NCBI RefSeq assembly: GCF_026344035.1
Contig: NZ_JAPKND010000007.1
Location: forward strand, 1 to 64,000
Direction of reading: 5' to 3'
Source of the DNA: Alcaligenes endophyticus
GTDB taxonomy: Bacteria; Pseudomonadota; Gammaproteobacteria; Burkholderiales; Burkholderiaceae_B
DNA length: 64,000 nt
Part shown: piece after piece, positions 17,989 to 30,991 of the stretch
How the letters are laid out: each line of letters begins with the position of its first letter
Position numbering within the stretch: position 1 is the first letter of the stretch
Notes under the pieces: generated by a model
Databases searched by the model: none
Told to the model about the DNA's origin: nothing
The model's input: only the letters and a program-made list of their open reading frames with translations
Made by a program: the position numbers and the translations under genes

Positions 17989-18172
17989 AGTTTGATTACA
18001 CGCAAAGCAGGCGATAAACCTGGTTGAAGAACAGAAACACTGATTGTAAACTGCCTCTGAAATACTGTGCTCACGCACGGTACTGTAAAAATCACCGCCC
18101 CTTTATATGCAGTTTAAACAGTACAAATCAGCGTAACGCAGCAAGCTTGTCATAGAACTGCAGTTTTTTTGC

Positions 18173-18200
18173 TTGAATTTACGTTAAACTCTTATATAAG
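18173..18200 (+). promoter_or_regulatory. Candidate sigma-70 promoter of icd
   Basis: 'TTGAAT', 16 bp, 'TATAAG', in an AT-rich stretch about 70 bp before the icd start codon. An overlapping reading 'TTGCTT'-17-'TTATAT' is equally possible. Judged by eye only. Confidence 0.4.
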
Positions 18201-18272
18201 ACTCGAGAAACGCTGGCGCGTTCCGTGTTCGCCTGTTTTCTATTCCAAAATTGGAGCACTACTGGAGCATCC

Positions 18273-19529
18273 ATGTCTTATCAGCACATAAAAATCCCGG
18301 CGTCGGGACAGAAAATTACGGTTAATGCAGACTACTCACTGAACGTACCTGACGAACCCATTATCCCTTACATCGAGGGTGATGGTACAGGCGCAGATAT
18401 CAGTCCTGTTATGATCAAAGTGGTCGATGCCGCGGTAGCGAAAGCGTACGACGGCAAACGCAAAATCCACTGGATGGAAGTGTACGCGGGTGAAAAATCC
18501 ACTCAGGTATACGGCCCCGACGTATGGCTACCAGAAGAAACCCTAGACGCAGTGAAAAACTACGTTGTGTCTATTAAAGGTCCTTTGACAACGCCTGTTG
18601 GCGGCGGTATCCGTTCTTTAAACGTTGCCTTGCGTCAGCAACTAGACCTGTACGTTTGCTTGCGTCCTGTGCGCTACTTCCAAGGCGTACCTTCTCCCGT
18701 ACGTGAGCCACAAAAAACCAATATGGTTATCTTCCGTGAGAACTCTGAAGATATCTACGCAGGTATCGAGTTCGAGGCGGAATCAGAAAATGCCAAGAAA
18801 TTGATCGATTTCTTGCAAAACAACTTGGGCGTTAACAAAATTCGCTTCCCGAATACTTCTGGTATCGGTGTTAAGCCAGTGTCCCGTGAAGGTACGCAGC
18901 GCTTGGTACGTAAAGCGATTCAATACGCTATCGACAACGATCGTTCCTCCGTTACCCTGGTTCACAAAGGTAACATCATGAAGTTCACCGAAGGTGGCTT
19001 CCGTGATTGGGGTTACGAATTAGCCCAACAAGAGTTCGGTGCTGAATTGATCGACGGCGGCCCATGGTGCAAATTCAAGAATCCTAAAACAGGTCGCGAG
19101 ATCACTGTTAAAGATTCTATCGCTGACGCATTCTTGCAGCAGATCTTACTACGCCCAGCCGAGTACGACGTAATTGCCACACTGAACCTGAACGGCGACT
19201 ACATCTCTGACGCCTTGGCTGCTCAAGTAGGCGGTATTGGTATTGCTCCAGGCGCTAACTTGTCTGACTCTGTAGCCATGTTTGAAGCTACCCATGGTAC
19301 AGCTCCTAAATACGCTGGCAAAGATTACGTGAACCCAGGTTCTTTAATCTTGTCCGCCGAAATGATGTTGCGTCACATGGGTTGGACAGAAGCCGCTGAT
19401 CTGATCATCGCTAGCACAGAAAAAGCCATCACTTCCAAGAAAGTCACCTATGACTTTGCACGCTTGATGGAAGGTGCCACGCAAGTTTCTTGCTCTGGCT
19501 TTGGCGACGTCATGATCGAAAACATGTAA
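18273..19529 (+). CDS. icd: Isocitrate dehydrogenase, NADP-dependent
   Basis: TCA-cycle enzyme converting isocitrate to 2-oxoglutarate, CO2 and NADPH. The 418-residue product aligns by eye with the E. coli-type homodimer throughout: '[15 protein letters not shown]', the substrate/phosphorylation loop '[20 protein letters not shown]', '[16 protein letters not shown]', '[11 protein letters not shown]' and the nucleotide region '[19 protein letters not shown]'. I start at the ATG preceded by 'CTGGAGC'; the longer frame adds nothing similar to the family. Single gene, flanked by a promoter candidate and a strong terminator. Confidence 0.97.
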   Translation: MSYQHIKIPASGQKITVNADYSLNVPDEPIIPYIEGDGTGADISPVMIKVVDAAVAKAYDGKRKIHWMEVYAGEKSTQVYGPDVWLPEETLDAVKNYVVSIKGPLTTPVGGGIRSLNVALRQQLDLYVCLRPVRYFQGVPSPVREPQKTNMVIFRENSEDIYAGIEFEAESENAKKLIDFLQNNLGVNKIRFPNTSGIGVKPVSREGTQRLVRKAIQYAIDNDRSSVTLVHKGNIMKFTEGGFRDWGYELAQQEFGAELIDGGPWCKFKNPKTGREITVKDSIADAFLQQILLRPAEYDVIATLNLNGDYISDALAAQVGGIGIAPGANLSDSVAMFEATHGTAPKYAGKDYVNPGSLILSAEMMLRHMGWTEAADLIIASTEKAITSKKVTYDFARLMEGATQVSCSGFGDVMIENM

Positions 19530-19549
19530 TTTTTTACGTGTGTCGTCTA

Positions 19550-19585
19550 AACCCGCTTAGCAGTAAATGCTAAGCGGGTTTTTTT
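19550..19585 (+). terminator. Intrinsic terminator after icd
   Basis: Perfect 13-bp stem (19550-19562 with 19568-19580), loop GTAAA, then a run of T. A textbook rho-independent terminator 20 bp after the icd stop. Confidence 0.95.
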
Positions 19586-19808
19586 ATGCTTACGGCTTGT
19601 TTATTGACGGTGTGCGATACAGGGGCAAGTTTTTACACCAAGGCGGATAATTTAATTTTTCGGTAACGGTCTGCTGTATTTCAAGGCGTGTTAAAACGAG
19701 TCTTTAGGTTAGTATGCAGACGGTCTTATGCGTCCGTGTCACCGTAAGGCAATGCTAAGCTGCTGTCATTGATGTCAGTTTGGTTCTAGTTACCAAGGAG
19801 AGCTAAGA

Positions 19809-20870
19809 ATGAAATATCGGGTTAAAACCTCTGTACTTACGTTAGCGGCGGCAGTGTGTACAGCGTTGGCGGCTCCCGCAGCCTTAAGTTGCACACGCTT
19901 CATTTATCACGGTGCCGACGAGCAGGTCATGACGGCTCGTTCTATGGATTGGAAGTCCGACGTAGAAACCAATCTTTGGATCTTTCCACGCGGCATGGAG
20001 CGCACGGGAGAGGCGGGTAGCAATTCACTGAAGTGGACCTCTAAATACGGTAGTGTGATTAGTTCTGGTTACGATATTTCAACCACAGATGGTTTAAATG
20101 AGAAAGGGCTTTCTGCAGGTGTATTGTGGCTGGTAGAGTCGAAATATCCTACAGATAATGATGGAAAACCAGGTTTAAGCATTGCGATTTGGGCGCAATA
20201 CATCTTAGACAACTTTGCTACGGTACAAGAAGCAGTGGATTATTTGCAAACTGAACCCTTCCATTTGGTAACGGATCAAGTGCCGGGCGAAGACAGGTTA
20301 GCAACTTTACATCTTGCCTTTTCCGACGCCAGTGGCGATAGCGCGATTGTTGAATACATAGACGGTAAACAAGTGATCCATCACAGCCCTGCCTATCAAG
20401 TGATGACCAACTCGCCTACTTACGATCAGCAGCTTGCCTTAAATTCGTATTGGAAAGAAATCGGTGGAACAGTGTTTTTACCGGGTACCAATCGCTCTGC
20501 AGATCGGTTTGCGCGGGCCGCCTTTTATGTGGACGCTATTCCAAAAACTCCCGACGCGGTGGAAACGTTAGCCAGTGTATTTAGCGTGATTCGTAACGTA
20601 TCGGTTCCTTATGGAATCAGCACGCCTGATCAACCCAATATATCGTCGACACGCTGGCGTACCGTAGCGGATCAGAAGCGTGGTTTGTACTTTTTTGAGT
20701 CAGCGCTGACCCCTAACGTGTTTTGGGTTGATTTACACAAAGTTGATTTTTCAGCTGAAACAGGAAAAGTAAAGAAATTAGTGTTGGGTAAAGATCAACG
20801 TAATATCTTTTCGGGTGAGGTCAGTGAGTTGTTTGTTCCAAGCAAAGCCTTTACATTTTTAGGGGTGTAG
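19809..20870 (+). CDS. Secreted linear amide C-N hydrolase (choloylglycine hydrolase family)
   Basis: Ntn-type amidase of 353 residues related to penicillin V acylases and bile-salt hydrolases. A signal peptide ends just before 'CTRFIYHG'; Cys28 would become the N-terminal nucleophile after maturation. Family residues visible include Arg/Asp in 'MTARSMDWKSD' and the Asn region 'YQVMTNSPTYDQQL'. Export makes the periplasm its likely site; the substrate could be a penicillin-like or acyl-homoserine-lactone amide, which is inference. 'CCAAGGAGAGCTAAG' gives a strong ribosome site. Confidence 0.88.
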   Translation: MKYRVKTSVLTLAAAVCTALAAPAALSCTRFIYHGADEQVMTARSMDWKSDVETNLWIFPRGMERTGEAGSNSLKWTSKYGSVISSGYDISTTDGLNEKGLSAGVLWLVESKYPTDNDGKPGLSIAIWAQYILDNFATVQEAVDYLQTEPFHLVTDQVPGEDRLATLHLAFSDASGDSAIVEYIDGKQVIHHSPAYQVMTNSPTYDQQLALNSYWKEIGGTVFLPGTNRSADRFARAAFYVDAIPKTPDAVETLASVFSVIRNVSVPYGISTPDQPNISSTRWRTVADQKRGLYFFESALTPNVFWVDLHKVDFSAETGKVKKLVLGKDQRNIFSGEVSELFVPSKAFTFLGV

Positions 20871-21165
20871 TCTGCACCAAAGCGTTCCGTATACAGGCCT
20901 GCAGGATGGCTTGAGGGAGCTTTCCAGGAGTAGTAGGTGGGGAATGTAGCGTGGGGAGGCTGCTGTGCTTCTGTTATTCATTTCTTTATAGGGATAATAC
21001 GAACACATTTCAGCATATATCAGTGCATTCCCTAAGTGTGACATTGTAATAATTACTGCACAATACTATTCATGCAGGTGAGGAGACTACAAGCCCAGTT
21101 ATAAGGGCCGCTGCAAAAAGCAGCATTTTCATAAAAGCAATAAAGCAGTACACATAACAACTAGA
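20871..21165. other. Non-coding gap
   Basis: No convincing gene. It contains a weak hairpin GCTGC/GCAGC (21110-21124) followed by 'ATTTTC', possibly a second terminator for the amidase, and otherwise nothing I can support. Confidence 0.5.
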
Positions 21166-21198
21166 AATAGAAAAGGGCCAGTGAGAACTGGCCCTTTT

Positions 21199-21203
<5 letters not shown>
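21166..21203. terminator. Bidirectional intrinsic terminator
   Basis: Perfect 17-bp inverted repeat (21166-21182 with 21187-21203) around the tetraloop GAGA, with A/T runs on both sides, so it can act on both strands. The stop codon of the Smr gene lies within the right arm. Confidence 0.9.
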
Positions 21204-22942
<1,739 letters not shown>

Positions 22943-22969
22943 TTAAGATCCTCCAATTATAATGAGTCC

Positions 22970-25345
22970 ATGGCAAGAATACCCGCAACATCCCCTCGTA
23001 GTTCTCGGTCTTCAAAAAACGTGCGTAATGGGCCCTCGCCCTTACAACAACGTTTGGCAAGTTTATTGCGCGAAGCGCGCTGGATTATCTTTGCTGCCTT
23101 GGCGGCATGGTTAGGCTTGGTACTCGCTACCTGGAGCCCAACTGACCCTGGCTGGTCGAAATCCATTTATAGCAGCAGTATCAAAAATGGCGGAGGCATG
23201 TTTGGAGCCGTTATTTCTGATGGCCTGCTGTTTTTATTTGGTCTGTCAGCGTGGTGGTGGGTGGCTCTTTTAGTACAGCGGGTGGCTGTGGGCTTTTATC
23301 GCCTTACCCGTTTAGTGTTGCCGCAAGCCAAAATAGATGACGTATTACCACGTGTGCGCTGGGAAACAGGTATAGGTTTTACCTTGTTATTTATCGGCAG
23401 CATGGGCGTAGAGGCCTTCTTTTTCAAGTCATGGGGACAAAGTCTTGAGCTACCTGCTGGGGCAGGGGGGCAACTGGGCATTGCGTTAACTCATGCTTTG
23501 CAAACGGCCATAGGCTATTCAGGTAGTGCTTTGCTCATGCTGGCAGTGCTGGCAATAGGACTCAGTTTGTTTTTTGGCTTTTCTTGGTTAACGGTGGCTG
23601 AGCGCGTCGGTACTTTAATTGAACTTTGCATACGCAACATCACGTCGGGCATTGCAGCGCGTCAGGATCGCAAACTGGGCGAAGTTAAAAAAGCGGAACG
23701 AAACGAGATGGTCTCGACTCGTCAAGAGCAGTTGGCCCACGAGCAACCAGTGCGCATCGAGCCCTCGGTTACCCAAGTACCCAAGTCCGAGCGAGTCATC
23801 CAAGAGAAGCAGCAAACTCTGTTTAAAGTACCTAAGCAAGCAGGCGATAGCGGAGACCTTCCTCCTTTGTCCTTGCTTGACTGCAGCACTGGGGAATTGG
23901 AGACAGTATCTCCCGAAACCATAGAATTCACTTCGCGCTTAATTGAAAAGAAATTATCGGATTTTGGTGTGTCTGTTACGGTGGTCAGAGCGCAAGCCGG
24001 TCCGGTGATTACGCGTTATGAAATCGAACCTGCTACGGGAGTAAAAGGCAGTCAAATTGTTAATTTGGCGAAAGACTTAGCACGTGCCTTAAGCTTGGTT
24101 AGCATCCGAGTGGTGGAAACTATTCCGGGCAAAAACCTGATGGGTCTCGAGTTGCCTAACGCTAAGCGACAAATAGTACGCCTCGAAGAAATACTAGGGT
24201 CGCAAACCTATCACAACAGTGCTTCGATGCTGACGATGGCTTTAGGTAAAGATATCGCCGGTAAGCCTGTGGTGGCCGATCTGGCGAAAATGCCTCACCT
24301 ATTGGTGGCGGGAACCACCGGTTCGGGTAAGTCGGTGGGGATCAATGCCATGATTCTGTCTTTGTTGTACAAAGCGGACGCGGCCGATGTACGCTTGATT
24401 TTAATTGACCCCAAGATGCTGGAAATGAGCGTCTACGAGGGGATTCCCCATTTGTTAGCCCCAGTCGTCACAGATATGCGCTTGGCTGCCAATGCCTTAA
24501 ATTGGTGTGTGGGCGAAATGGAAAAGCGTTATCGCTTAATGAGTAAAATGGGTGTGCGCAACTTGGCCGGTTTTAATAACAAAATACGCGACGCGCAAAA
24601 GCGTGACGAGGTCATACCGAACCCCTTTTCATTGACGCCTGATGCCCCCGAGCCTTTATCTGTATTGCCCATGATTGTGGTGGTCATTGATGAGTTGGCC
24701 GATTTAATGATGGTGCAGGGTAAAAAAATCGAAGAGCTCATTGCACGTTTGGCACAAAAAGCACGGGCGGCAGGAATACATTTGATTTTAGCCACTCAGC
24801 GTCCTAGCGTCGATGTAATTACCGGTTTAATTAAAGCTAATATTCCCACTCGCATAGCCTTTCAAGTGTCTTCGAAAATAGATTCGCGTACTATCTTGGA
24901 TCAGATGGGAGCCGAGACACTGCTAGGCCAAGGGGATATGCTGTATTTGCCGCCAGGTACAGGTTTGCCCGCACGGGTGCATGGCGCCTTTGTTAGTGAT
25001 GATGAAGTGCATCGCGTGGTGGAACACCTGAAAGAGCATGGCGAACCTGATTATATCGACGGTCTGCTTGAGGGCACGGTCGAGGGTGAAACAGGCGATG
25101 GGGTAAATGGTGTGACGGGTTTGGTGGATGCTGAATCCGACCCACTCTACGATCAAGCAGTGCAAATCGTGTTGCAAGATAAAAGGGCGTCGATTTCTTT
25201 TGTGCAACGTAAATTGCGGGTTGGCTATAACCGTGCAGCGCGCTTGCTAGAGCAAATGGAAGCATCAGGTGTGGTATCTGCGATGCAGTCTAACGGTAAC
25301 CGCGACATACTCGTGAAAGGTGGTGAGGTAAGAGATGAAGATTAA
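22970..25345 (+). CDS. ftsK: DNA translocase FtsK
   Basis: Septum-located motor that pumps and sorts chromosome termini and drives XerCD recombination at dif. Length 791 residues: four N-terminal membrane helices (~30-200), a short charged linker, then the motor domain with Walker A '[15 protein letters not shown]' (~445), Walker B '[13 protein letters not shown]' (~565) and '[16 protein letters not shown]'. The C-terminal gamma winged helix ('[23 protein letters not shown]') that reads KOPS is complete. The linker is far shorter than in E. coli FtsK, as in many betaproteobacteria. It overlaps lolA by 11 bp. Confidence 0.96.
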   Translation: MARIPATSPRSSRSSKNVRNGPSPLQQRLASLLREARWIIFAALAAWLGLVLATWSPTDPGWSKSIYSSSIKNGGGMFGAVISDGLLFLFGLSAWWWVALLVQRVAVGFYRLTRLVLPQAKIDDVLPRVRWETGIGFTLLFIGSMGVEAFFFKSWGQSLELPAGAGGQLGIALTHALQTAIGYSGSALLMLAVLAIGLSLFFGFSWLTVAERVGTLIELCIRNITSGIAARQDRKLGEVKKAERNEMVSTRQEQLAHEQPVRIEPSVTQVPKSERVIQEKQQTLFKVPKQAGDSGDLPPLSLLDCSTGELETVSPETIEFTSRLIEKKLSDFGVSVTVVRAQAGPVITRYEIEPATGVKGSQIVNLAKDLARALSLVSIRVVETIPGKNLMGLELPNAKRQIVRLEEILGSQTYHNSASMLTMALGKDIAGKPVVADLAKMPHLLVAGTTGSGKSVGINAMILSLLYKADAADVRLILIDPKMLEMSVYEGIPHLLAPVVTDMRLAANALNWCVGEMEKRYRLMSKMGVRNLAGFNNKIRDAQKRDEVIPNPFSLTPDAPEPLSVLPMIVVVIDELADLMMVQGKKIEELIARLAQKARAAGIHLILATQRPSVDVITGLIKANIPTRIAFQVSSKIDSRTILDQMGAETLLGQGDMLYLPPGTGLPARVHGAFVSDDEVHRVVEHLKEHGEPDYIDGLLEGTVEGETGDGVNGVTGLVDAESDPLYDQAVQIVLQDKRASISFVQRKLRVGYNRAARLLEQMEASGVVSAMQSNGNRDILVKGGEVRDED

Positions 25346-25961
25346 AACCTTTTTGCTAGCCGCCGTGATGATGGCTAGTCCGCTGGTGGCAGGGGCGGCT
25401 GGCACAGCCGCCGATCAGTTAAAGTCATTTATACGAGCCGTGCCCGCGGCCCAAGGTGAGTTTTCGCAACATACTCGCGATGCCGCAGGCAATCCACAAA
25501 GTACCCAAACGGGTACCTTTGTATTTCGTCGCCCTGGGCAGTTTCGTTGGGATGTGCTTAAGCCCTATGAGCAGCAGATTGTCTCTGATGGTAAGCAGCT
25601 CTACCAATACGACCCTGACTTGGCTCAGGTAACGGTACGGGGTGTTGATGCCTCTATAGGCACTTCTCCTGCGGCTATTTTGTTTGGCACGGCAAGCTTG
25701 GAAAGCTCCTTCCAATTAAGCGAGGAAGGACAGCAAGAAGGCTTAGATTGGTTACGCGCTAAGCCCCTGAGCCCTGACGCCGGCTTTGCTTATGTAGACA
25801 TAGGCTTTAAGCAAGGTAAGCCACAGCGTCTGCTGTTAAAAGACGCTTTTGATCAGACCACCCTAATCGAATTTTCAAGCTTACAGGTTAATCCTAATTT
25901 GCCGGCGGATACCTTCACCTTTACTGCTCCCGAAGGAGTGGATGTAGTTGAAATCCAATAA
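25335..25961 (+). CDS. lolA: Outer-membrane lipoprotein carrier LolA
   Basis: Periplasmic chaperone that ferries lipoproteins from LolCDE to LolB. The 208-residue precursor has a signal peptide ending 'AGAAG' (~22), then the LolA fold with '[18 protein letters not shown]', '[19 protein letters not shown]', '[13 protein letters not shown]' and '[18 protein letters not shown]'. The start lies inside ftsK, and rarA follows after 3 bp, a gene order shared by many proteobacteria. Confidence 0.95.
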   Translation: MKIKTFLLAAVMMASPLVAGAAGTAADQLKSFIRAVPAAQGEFSQHTRDAAGNPQSTQTGTFVFRRPGQFRWDVLKPYEQQIVSDGKQLYQYDPDLAQVTVRGVDASIGTSPAAILFGTASLESSFQLSEEGQQEGLDWLRAKPLSPDAGFAYVDIGFKQGKPQRLLLKDAFDQTTLIEFSSLQVNPNLPADTFTFTAPEGVDVVEIQ

Positions 25962-25964
25962 GCC

Positions 25965-27296
25965 ATGAACGACAGTGATTTGTTCTCCGAGGCGTTGGCC
26001 GGGCATACGCACGCGCCGTTGGCTGAACGCATGCGACCTCGACAATTGGAAGACGTGGTGGGTCAGCAGCATTTGCTGGGCCCAGGTAAGCCGTTACGGG
26101 TCGCTTTTGAATCTCGTCGCCCCCACTCGATGATTTTCTGGGGGCCACCAGGGGTAGGTAAAACCACCTTGGCACGCATGATGGCGGATGGATTTGATGC
26201 GCAATTTTTGGCTATTTCCGCTGTCTTGGGGGGCGTTAAAGATATACGTGAAGCAGTTACCCGTGCTCAGGTAGCACAAGGGCAGGGCAGACGCACGATC
26301 TTGTTTGTTGACGAGGTGCATAGATTTAATAAGGCCCAACAAGATGCCTTTTTGCCGTATGTAGAAAGTGGCCTATTTACTTTTATTGGTGCCACCACCG
26401 AGAACCCCTCTTTTGAGATGAATTCGGCCTTACTGTCACGAGCCAGAGTGTATGTGCTGGAGGCGATAAAAACAGAAGACTTATTGCTCTTGTTGGATAA
26501 AGCCCTGTTGGTCTTACAGGAAGATGGTACGCCGTTTCATATCCAAGACGATGCCCGCGAGCAATTGGCTCAGTGGGCTGATGGGGATGCGCGCCGCCTT
26601 ATTAATGCCCTAGAGGTGGTGGTTGAGTCGGCGCGCGCGGCCGGGCAAGCGGACATCGATGCTGCATGGTTAGAGCTGTCTTTATCACAAAACTTACGAC
26701 GCTTTGATAAAGGTGGTGATGCTTTTTACGATCAAATTAGCGCCTTGCATAAATCGGTACGGGGGTCTCACCCTGACGCTGCGCTATATTGGCTAACGCG
26801 TATGCTTGACGGCGGTGCTGACCCGCAATACCTATCGCGAAGGATTGTGCGCATGGCATGGGAAGACATAGGTTTGGCAGATCCCAGAGCCTTACAAATA
26901 GCGAATGACGCGGCACAAACGTACGAACGCTTAGGTAGTCCTGAGGGTGAGCTCGCACTAGCCCAAGCGGTCATTTACCTAGCCGTTGCGGCCAAAAGTA
27001 ATGCCGGCTACATGGCTTATAACCGCGCCCGTGCCTTTGTGCAGCAAGATCAAAGTCGCGCTGTTCCTATGCATTTGCGTAATGCCCCAACCAAACTCAT
27101 GAAAGACTTAGGGCATGGGCAAGCTTATCGTTACGCGCATGACGAGCCGGGTGCGTATGCGGCTGGCGCAACGTATTTGCCTGAAGGAATGACTGAGCCA
27201 GGCTGGTATAAGCCCGTGCCGCGAGGGCTGGAGATAAAAATAGGCGATAAGCTAAAACAACTGCGACAGTTAGATAAAGACACTAAAAAACCTTAA
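25965..27296 (+). CDS. rarA: Replication-associated recombination ATPase RarA (MgsA)
   Basis: AAA+ protein of the RarA/WRNIP1 family that acts at stalled forks. The 443 residues start with 'LAERMRPRQLEDVVGQQHLLG', then Walker A 'GPPGVGKTTLARM' (~57), Walker B 'ILFVDEVHRFNKAQQD' and sensor 'GATTENPSFEMNSALLSR'. The C-terminal tetramerisation region with 'SVRGSHPDAALYWLTRML' is present. Three bases separate it from lolA, so it is in the ftsK-lolA operon. Confidence 0.95.
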   Translation: MNDSDLFSEALAGHTHAPLAERMRPRQLEDVVGQQHLLGPGKPLRVAFESRRPHSMIFWGPPGVGKTTLARMMADGFDAQFLAISAVLGGVKDIREAVTRAQVAQGQGRRTILFVDEVHRFNKAQQDAFLPYVESGLFTFIGATTENPSFEMNSALLSRARVYVLEAIKTEDLLLLLDKALLVLQEDGTPFHIQDDAREQLAQWADGDARRLINALEVVVESARAAGQADIDAAWLELSLSQNLRRFDKGGDAFYDQISALHKSVRGSHPDAALYWLTRMLDGGADPQYLSRRIVRMAWEDIGLADPRALQIANDAAQTYERLGSPEGELALAQAVIYLAVAAKSNAGYMAYNRARAFVQQDQSRAVPMHLRNAPTKLMKDLGHGQAYRYAHDEPGAYAAGATYLPEGMTEPGWYKPVPRGLEIKIGDKLKQLRQLDKDTKKP

Positions 27297-27414
27297 GAGT
27301 CAGTCTAAGCGGTTCGTAAGCTCAATATCCTTCGTGTGCTTTGCTGTGGTATTGAACAAACGCGGTGATCAAGGCTCACGGTTTCTAACTGGATTAGCTA
27401 CAATCTTATCTTGA

Positions 27415-28779
<1,365 letters not shown>

Positions 28780-28784
28780 AACAG

Positions 28785-28822
28785 AAAAGCGGATGCCAAA
28801 AATATGGACATCCGCTTTTTTA
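28785..28822. terminator. Terminator between serS and a convergent gene
   Basis: Stem AAAAGCGGATG/CATCCGCTTTT (28785-28795 with 28809-28819), then TTTTTT-like tail on the plus strand and 'TTTTCTGTT' on the minus strand, so probably used from both sides. Confidence 0.88.
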
Positions 28823-28835
28823 TCGATGTCTGGTG

Positions 28836-29144
28836 TTAATCATCCCAGTAGCGCTCCTGTTGCTTACGCCACCGTTTATGCGCTCGCTTCTGTTCTTTAC
28901 GCCATTTTTTTGAGTGGTAATGTGGACGGTATTCCACATAGGCAGGGCGATGATGGTGGACGCGTGGCGGCGATACCACTACCACTGGACGCTCTATTAC
29001 GTGTACAGGTGGATGATAAACAGAGCCACCGTAGCCAAAGCCAGGTATGCCTATATTAACGTCAACATTTAGGCCGCCAGCATGCGCACCTATGGAAGCT
29101 ATCGTTAATACCGAGGCTACACCAGCGACGATCCATTTTTTCAT
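28836..29144 (-). CDS. Small secreted basic protein, unknown
   Basis: A 102-residue exported protein I do not recognise as a named family. It has a clear signal peptide ending 'GAHAGG' (~23), a Gly/Val/Pro-rich middle ('GIPGFGYGGSVYHPP') and a His-, Tyr- and Lys/Arg-rich tail ('HHHRPAYVEYRPHYHSKKW'). Such small periplasmic proteins are common next to housekeeping genes in Burkholderiales. 'AAGGGGGC' gives a good ribosome site, which supports this strand over an overlapping plus-strand frame. Confidence 0.7.
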   Translation of the reverse strand: MKKWIVAGVASVLTIASIGAHAGGLNVDVNIGIPGFGYGGSVYHPPVHVIERPVVVVSPPRVHHHRPAYVEYRPHYHSKKWRKEQKRAHKRWRKQQERYWDD

Positions 29145-29298
29145 GAAATGCCCCCTTAAGTTGCTTAGGTGGCCTATTGTCGCCGCTGGGCGTCAGAAAT
29201 GAGTAAGTGAGGTTGAGTAAAGCGCTTCTAAAAGCTACAGAAAATGCCGTACCACTGCGTACGGTTAGCAAATAGTAACTTCTGTAGCGTCTCGCTTA

Positions 29299-29685
29299 TC
29301 AATTTAAAAAACGCGTTTTCAGTCCGATCGAGGTTTTACGCGTTTTTCCATGCTTGCTATAGGGGCGATGCAATGAGGGAGCTTTACGTTGCGCCCGAGG
29401 TTTAACAGACGAGGAGGGTGTGGAGCTAGTATGCAAGATCCACAAAATAGTTGCTGCCCAGATAAAGAGAGAAACTACGTTAACAATACGGCCATCTAAG
29501 GTGGCATACCCGGTGGAACGAGAGGCTTGGATATTCAGTAGTGCAGCCAACGGGGTAATGTGGCCTAAGATTTCGATGATTATGCTTCCGGGTAAGCGGT
29601 AAAGCCAACTAAACATATCCCACGCGTTAAACGAAGCTGGGTTGTCGCTAACGGTGACGAGCCACTGAAAAGATTGGATAGGCAT
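29299..29685 (-). CDS. Small membrane protein, unknown
   Basis: A 128-residue protein without a recognisable family. Two hydrophobic segments ('SIIIEILGHITPLAALLNI' ~33-51 and 'IVNVVSLFIWAATILWILHT' ~67-86) suggest a two-pass inner-membrane protein, followed by a strongly basic tail rich in Lys, Arg and Ser. The ATG is preceded by 'TTAAGGAGTTATT', a near-perfect ribosome site, which is the main reason for calling it. Stands alone between intergenic stretches. Confidence 0.55.
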   Translation of the reverse strand: MPIQSFQWLVTVSDNPASFNAWDMFSWLYRLPGSIIIEILGHITPLAALLNIQASRSTGYATLDGRIVNVVSLFIWAATILWILHTSSTPSSSVKPRAQRKAPSLHRPYSKHGKTRKTSIGLKTRFLN

Positions 29686-30121
29686 AATAACTCCTTAAGA
29701 AAAACACAATGGCTTGTGACTTCACTACGTCTTTTTAAAGTTAAAAACGTTAAGGCTGTTAATGCTGTCGCTTAGTTTTAATATAGAAGCAGCGCCCCGA
29801 GAACGCAAGCGAACCTGGCCCAAAAAAGGGGAAACCCTGAGGGGCGCAATCGGGGTTTAGTCTTTATGTAAACGTTGAAACGTCATATGGGTTAAATGTG
29901 ACCTAACCCTTGGAGCAGCCTCTAGCGGCCGTTAGCTTAATGGGCATGGGTTACGTTATAGCGCCACGCCCACTGATCAAGCTAAGACTGTCTTCCTAGT
30001 ATAAGTCTGCCATCCCCCTTCGCCGGTTAACTCAATTGCATCATAACTAAATTGAGAAAATTAGGTTTCCTGGAGTAGTTGAGTGTAAGGGGGCTCGTGT
30101 GGATACTTGCGTTGAACAGTC
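29686..30121. other. Non-coding region with dense inverted repeats
   Basis: No gene seen. Between 29792 and 29985 several complementary segments nest: GCGCCCC/GGGGCGC (29792-29798 with 29841-29847) enclosing AGGG-GAAA-CCCT; GGGTTA/TAACCC (29889-29894 with 29904-29909); TTAGCTT/AAGCTAA (29932-29938 with 29979-29985) enclosing GGGC/GCCC (29942-29945 with 29968-29971). It could encode a structured RNA, but matches no class I know. Confidence 0.35.
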
Positions 30122-30979
30122 TTAGTCACTGAGTGGTTCAATGCGCTTGGGATCTCCAGACCATCCCCACGCGAGGGTACGGCGGGACACGCCCAAGAGC
30201 ACGCCATTGAGTACAGCAGGATGAATCCAAAGGCCATCACGCTCGACTGGCGTGGTCGTGCGACGCGTATAGGGAGCTTTTTTGCTCTCTAGCCGCTGAA
30301 TAATATCGGCTAAATCGTTCGTTTCGATATAGCACATATATAAAGCATCACCATGTTTGGCTGTGTATCTACCCATAGGATAAGCAGGGTCATGAGCCTC
30401 TGATAGTTCTATCCTATCCAGTGCATCTGGATTGAACTTCATTAGATTGCCTTCGTAACCGAAACGCTCAAATGTAATACCGACCTCGTGCTCACGATTC
30501 AGTCCTAAAACATCGGCATAATGCTGCGCCACCGTGTTCCAGTTTGACTTCAGCACCATGGTTAACTCATAGAGGTCATCGACCGGGCCTGGCTGTCTGA
30601 TCCGCTGCGATGCTTGACTGACTGCCAGAGGCAATTGGTACAAGGCAGTGGGATCGGGGTACAAGCGATCCCCCTCGCGTACATATCCCACTTTCTGTTG
30701 CTTCAATTGATCTTCAAACGAGGACAGATTCGTAGTTTCTACGCCGCCGATGAACAGGCCTTCCCCTTTTGTATTAAGTCGACTTTGTGTGAGACCGGGC
30801 CCTAAAGGGCAACATAGCTCTACCTCACTGCCACCAATTGCCATGGTTCGTACAGTCGCATTCAAGTAAACGCTTTTTGAGTCACCCACATGGACTGCGG
30901 CCAATATATCTTCGTAATTTTTTTGAGCAATATCCAGATCGTTTACTGCTACCAATATTCTGTCTACTTTACTAAACAT
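30122..30979 (-). CDS. VOC-superfamily (glyoxalase/epimerase-like) protein
   Basis: A 285-residue protein with two vicinal-oxygen-chelate modules: the first at ~1-115 from 'VDRILVAVNDLDIAQKNYEDI', the second at ~130-270 ending 'WIHPAVLNGVLLGVSRR'. The repeats resemble methylmalonyl-CoA epimerase and dioxygenase-like folds, so an isomerase or lyase acting on a CoA ester is possible. I start at the ATG with 'GGGGGA' six bases upstream; a TTG four codons earlier is less likely. Last gene of the minus-strand operon with an enoyl-CoA hydratase and CoA-transferase. Confidence 0.72.
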   Translation of the reverse strand: MFSKVDRILVAVNDLDIAQKNYEDILAAVHVGDSKSVYLNATVRTMAIGGSEVELCCPLGPGLTQSRLNTKGEGLFIGGVETTNLSSFEDQLKQQKVGYVREGDRLYPDPTALYQLPLAVSQASQRIRQPGPVDDLYELTMVLKSNWNTVAQHYADVLGLNREHEVGITFERFGYEGNLMKFNPDALDRIELSEAHDPAYPMGRYTAKHGDALYMCYIETNDLADIIQRLESKKAPYTRRTTTPVERDGLWIHPAVLNGVLLGVSRRTLAWGWSGDPKRIEPLSD

Positions 30980-30991
30980 AATGTCCCCCAA

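Noticed and set aside
28793-29059. Plus-strand frame opposite the small secreted protein
   Set aside because: No ribosome site, lies within the serS terminator, while the minus strand has a signal peptide and good ribosome site.
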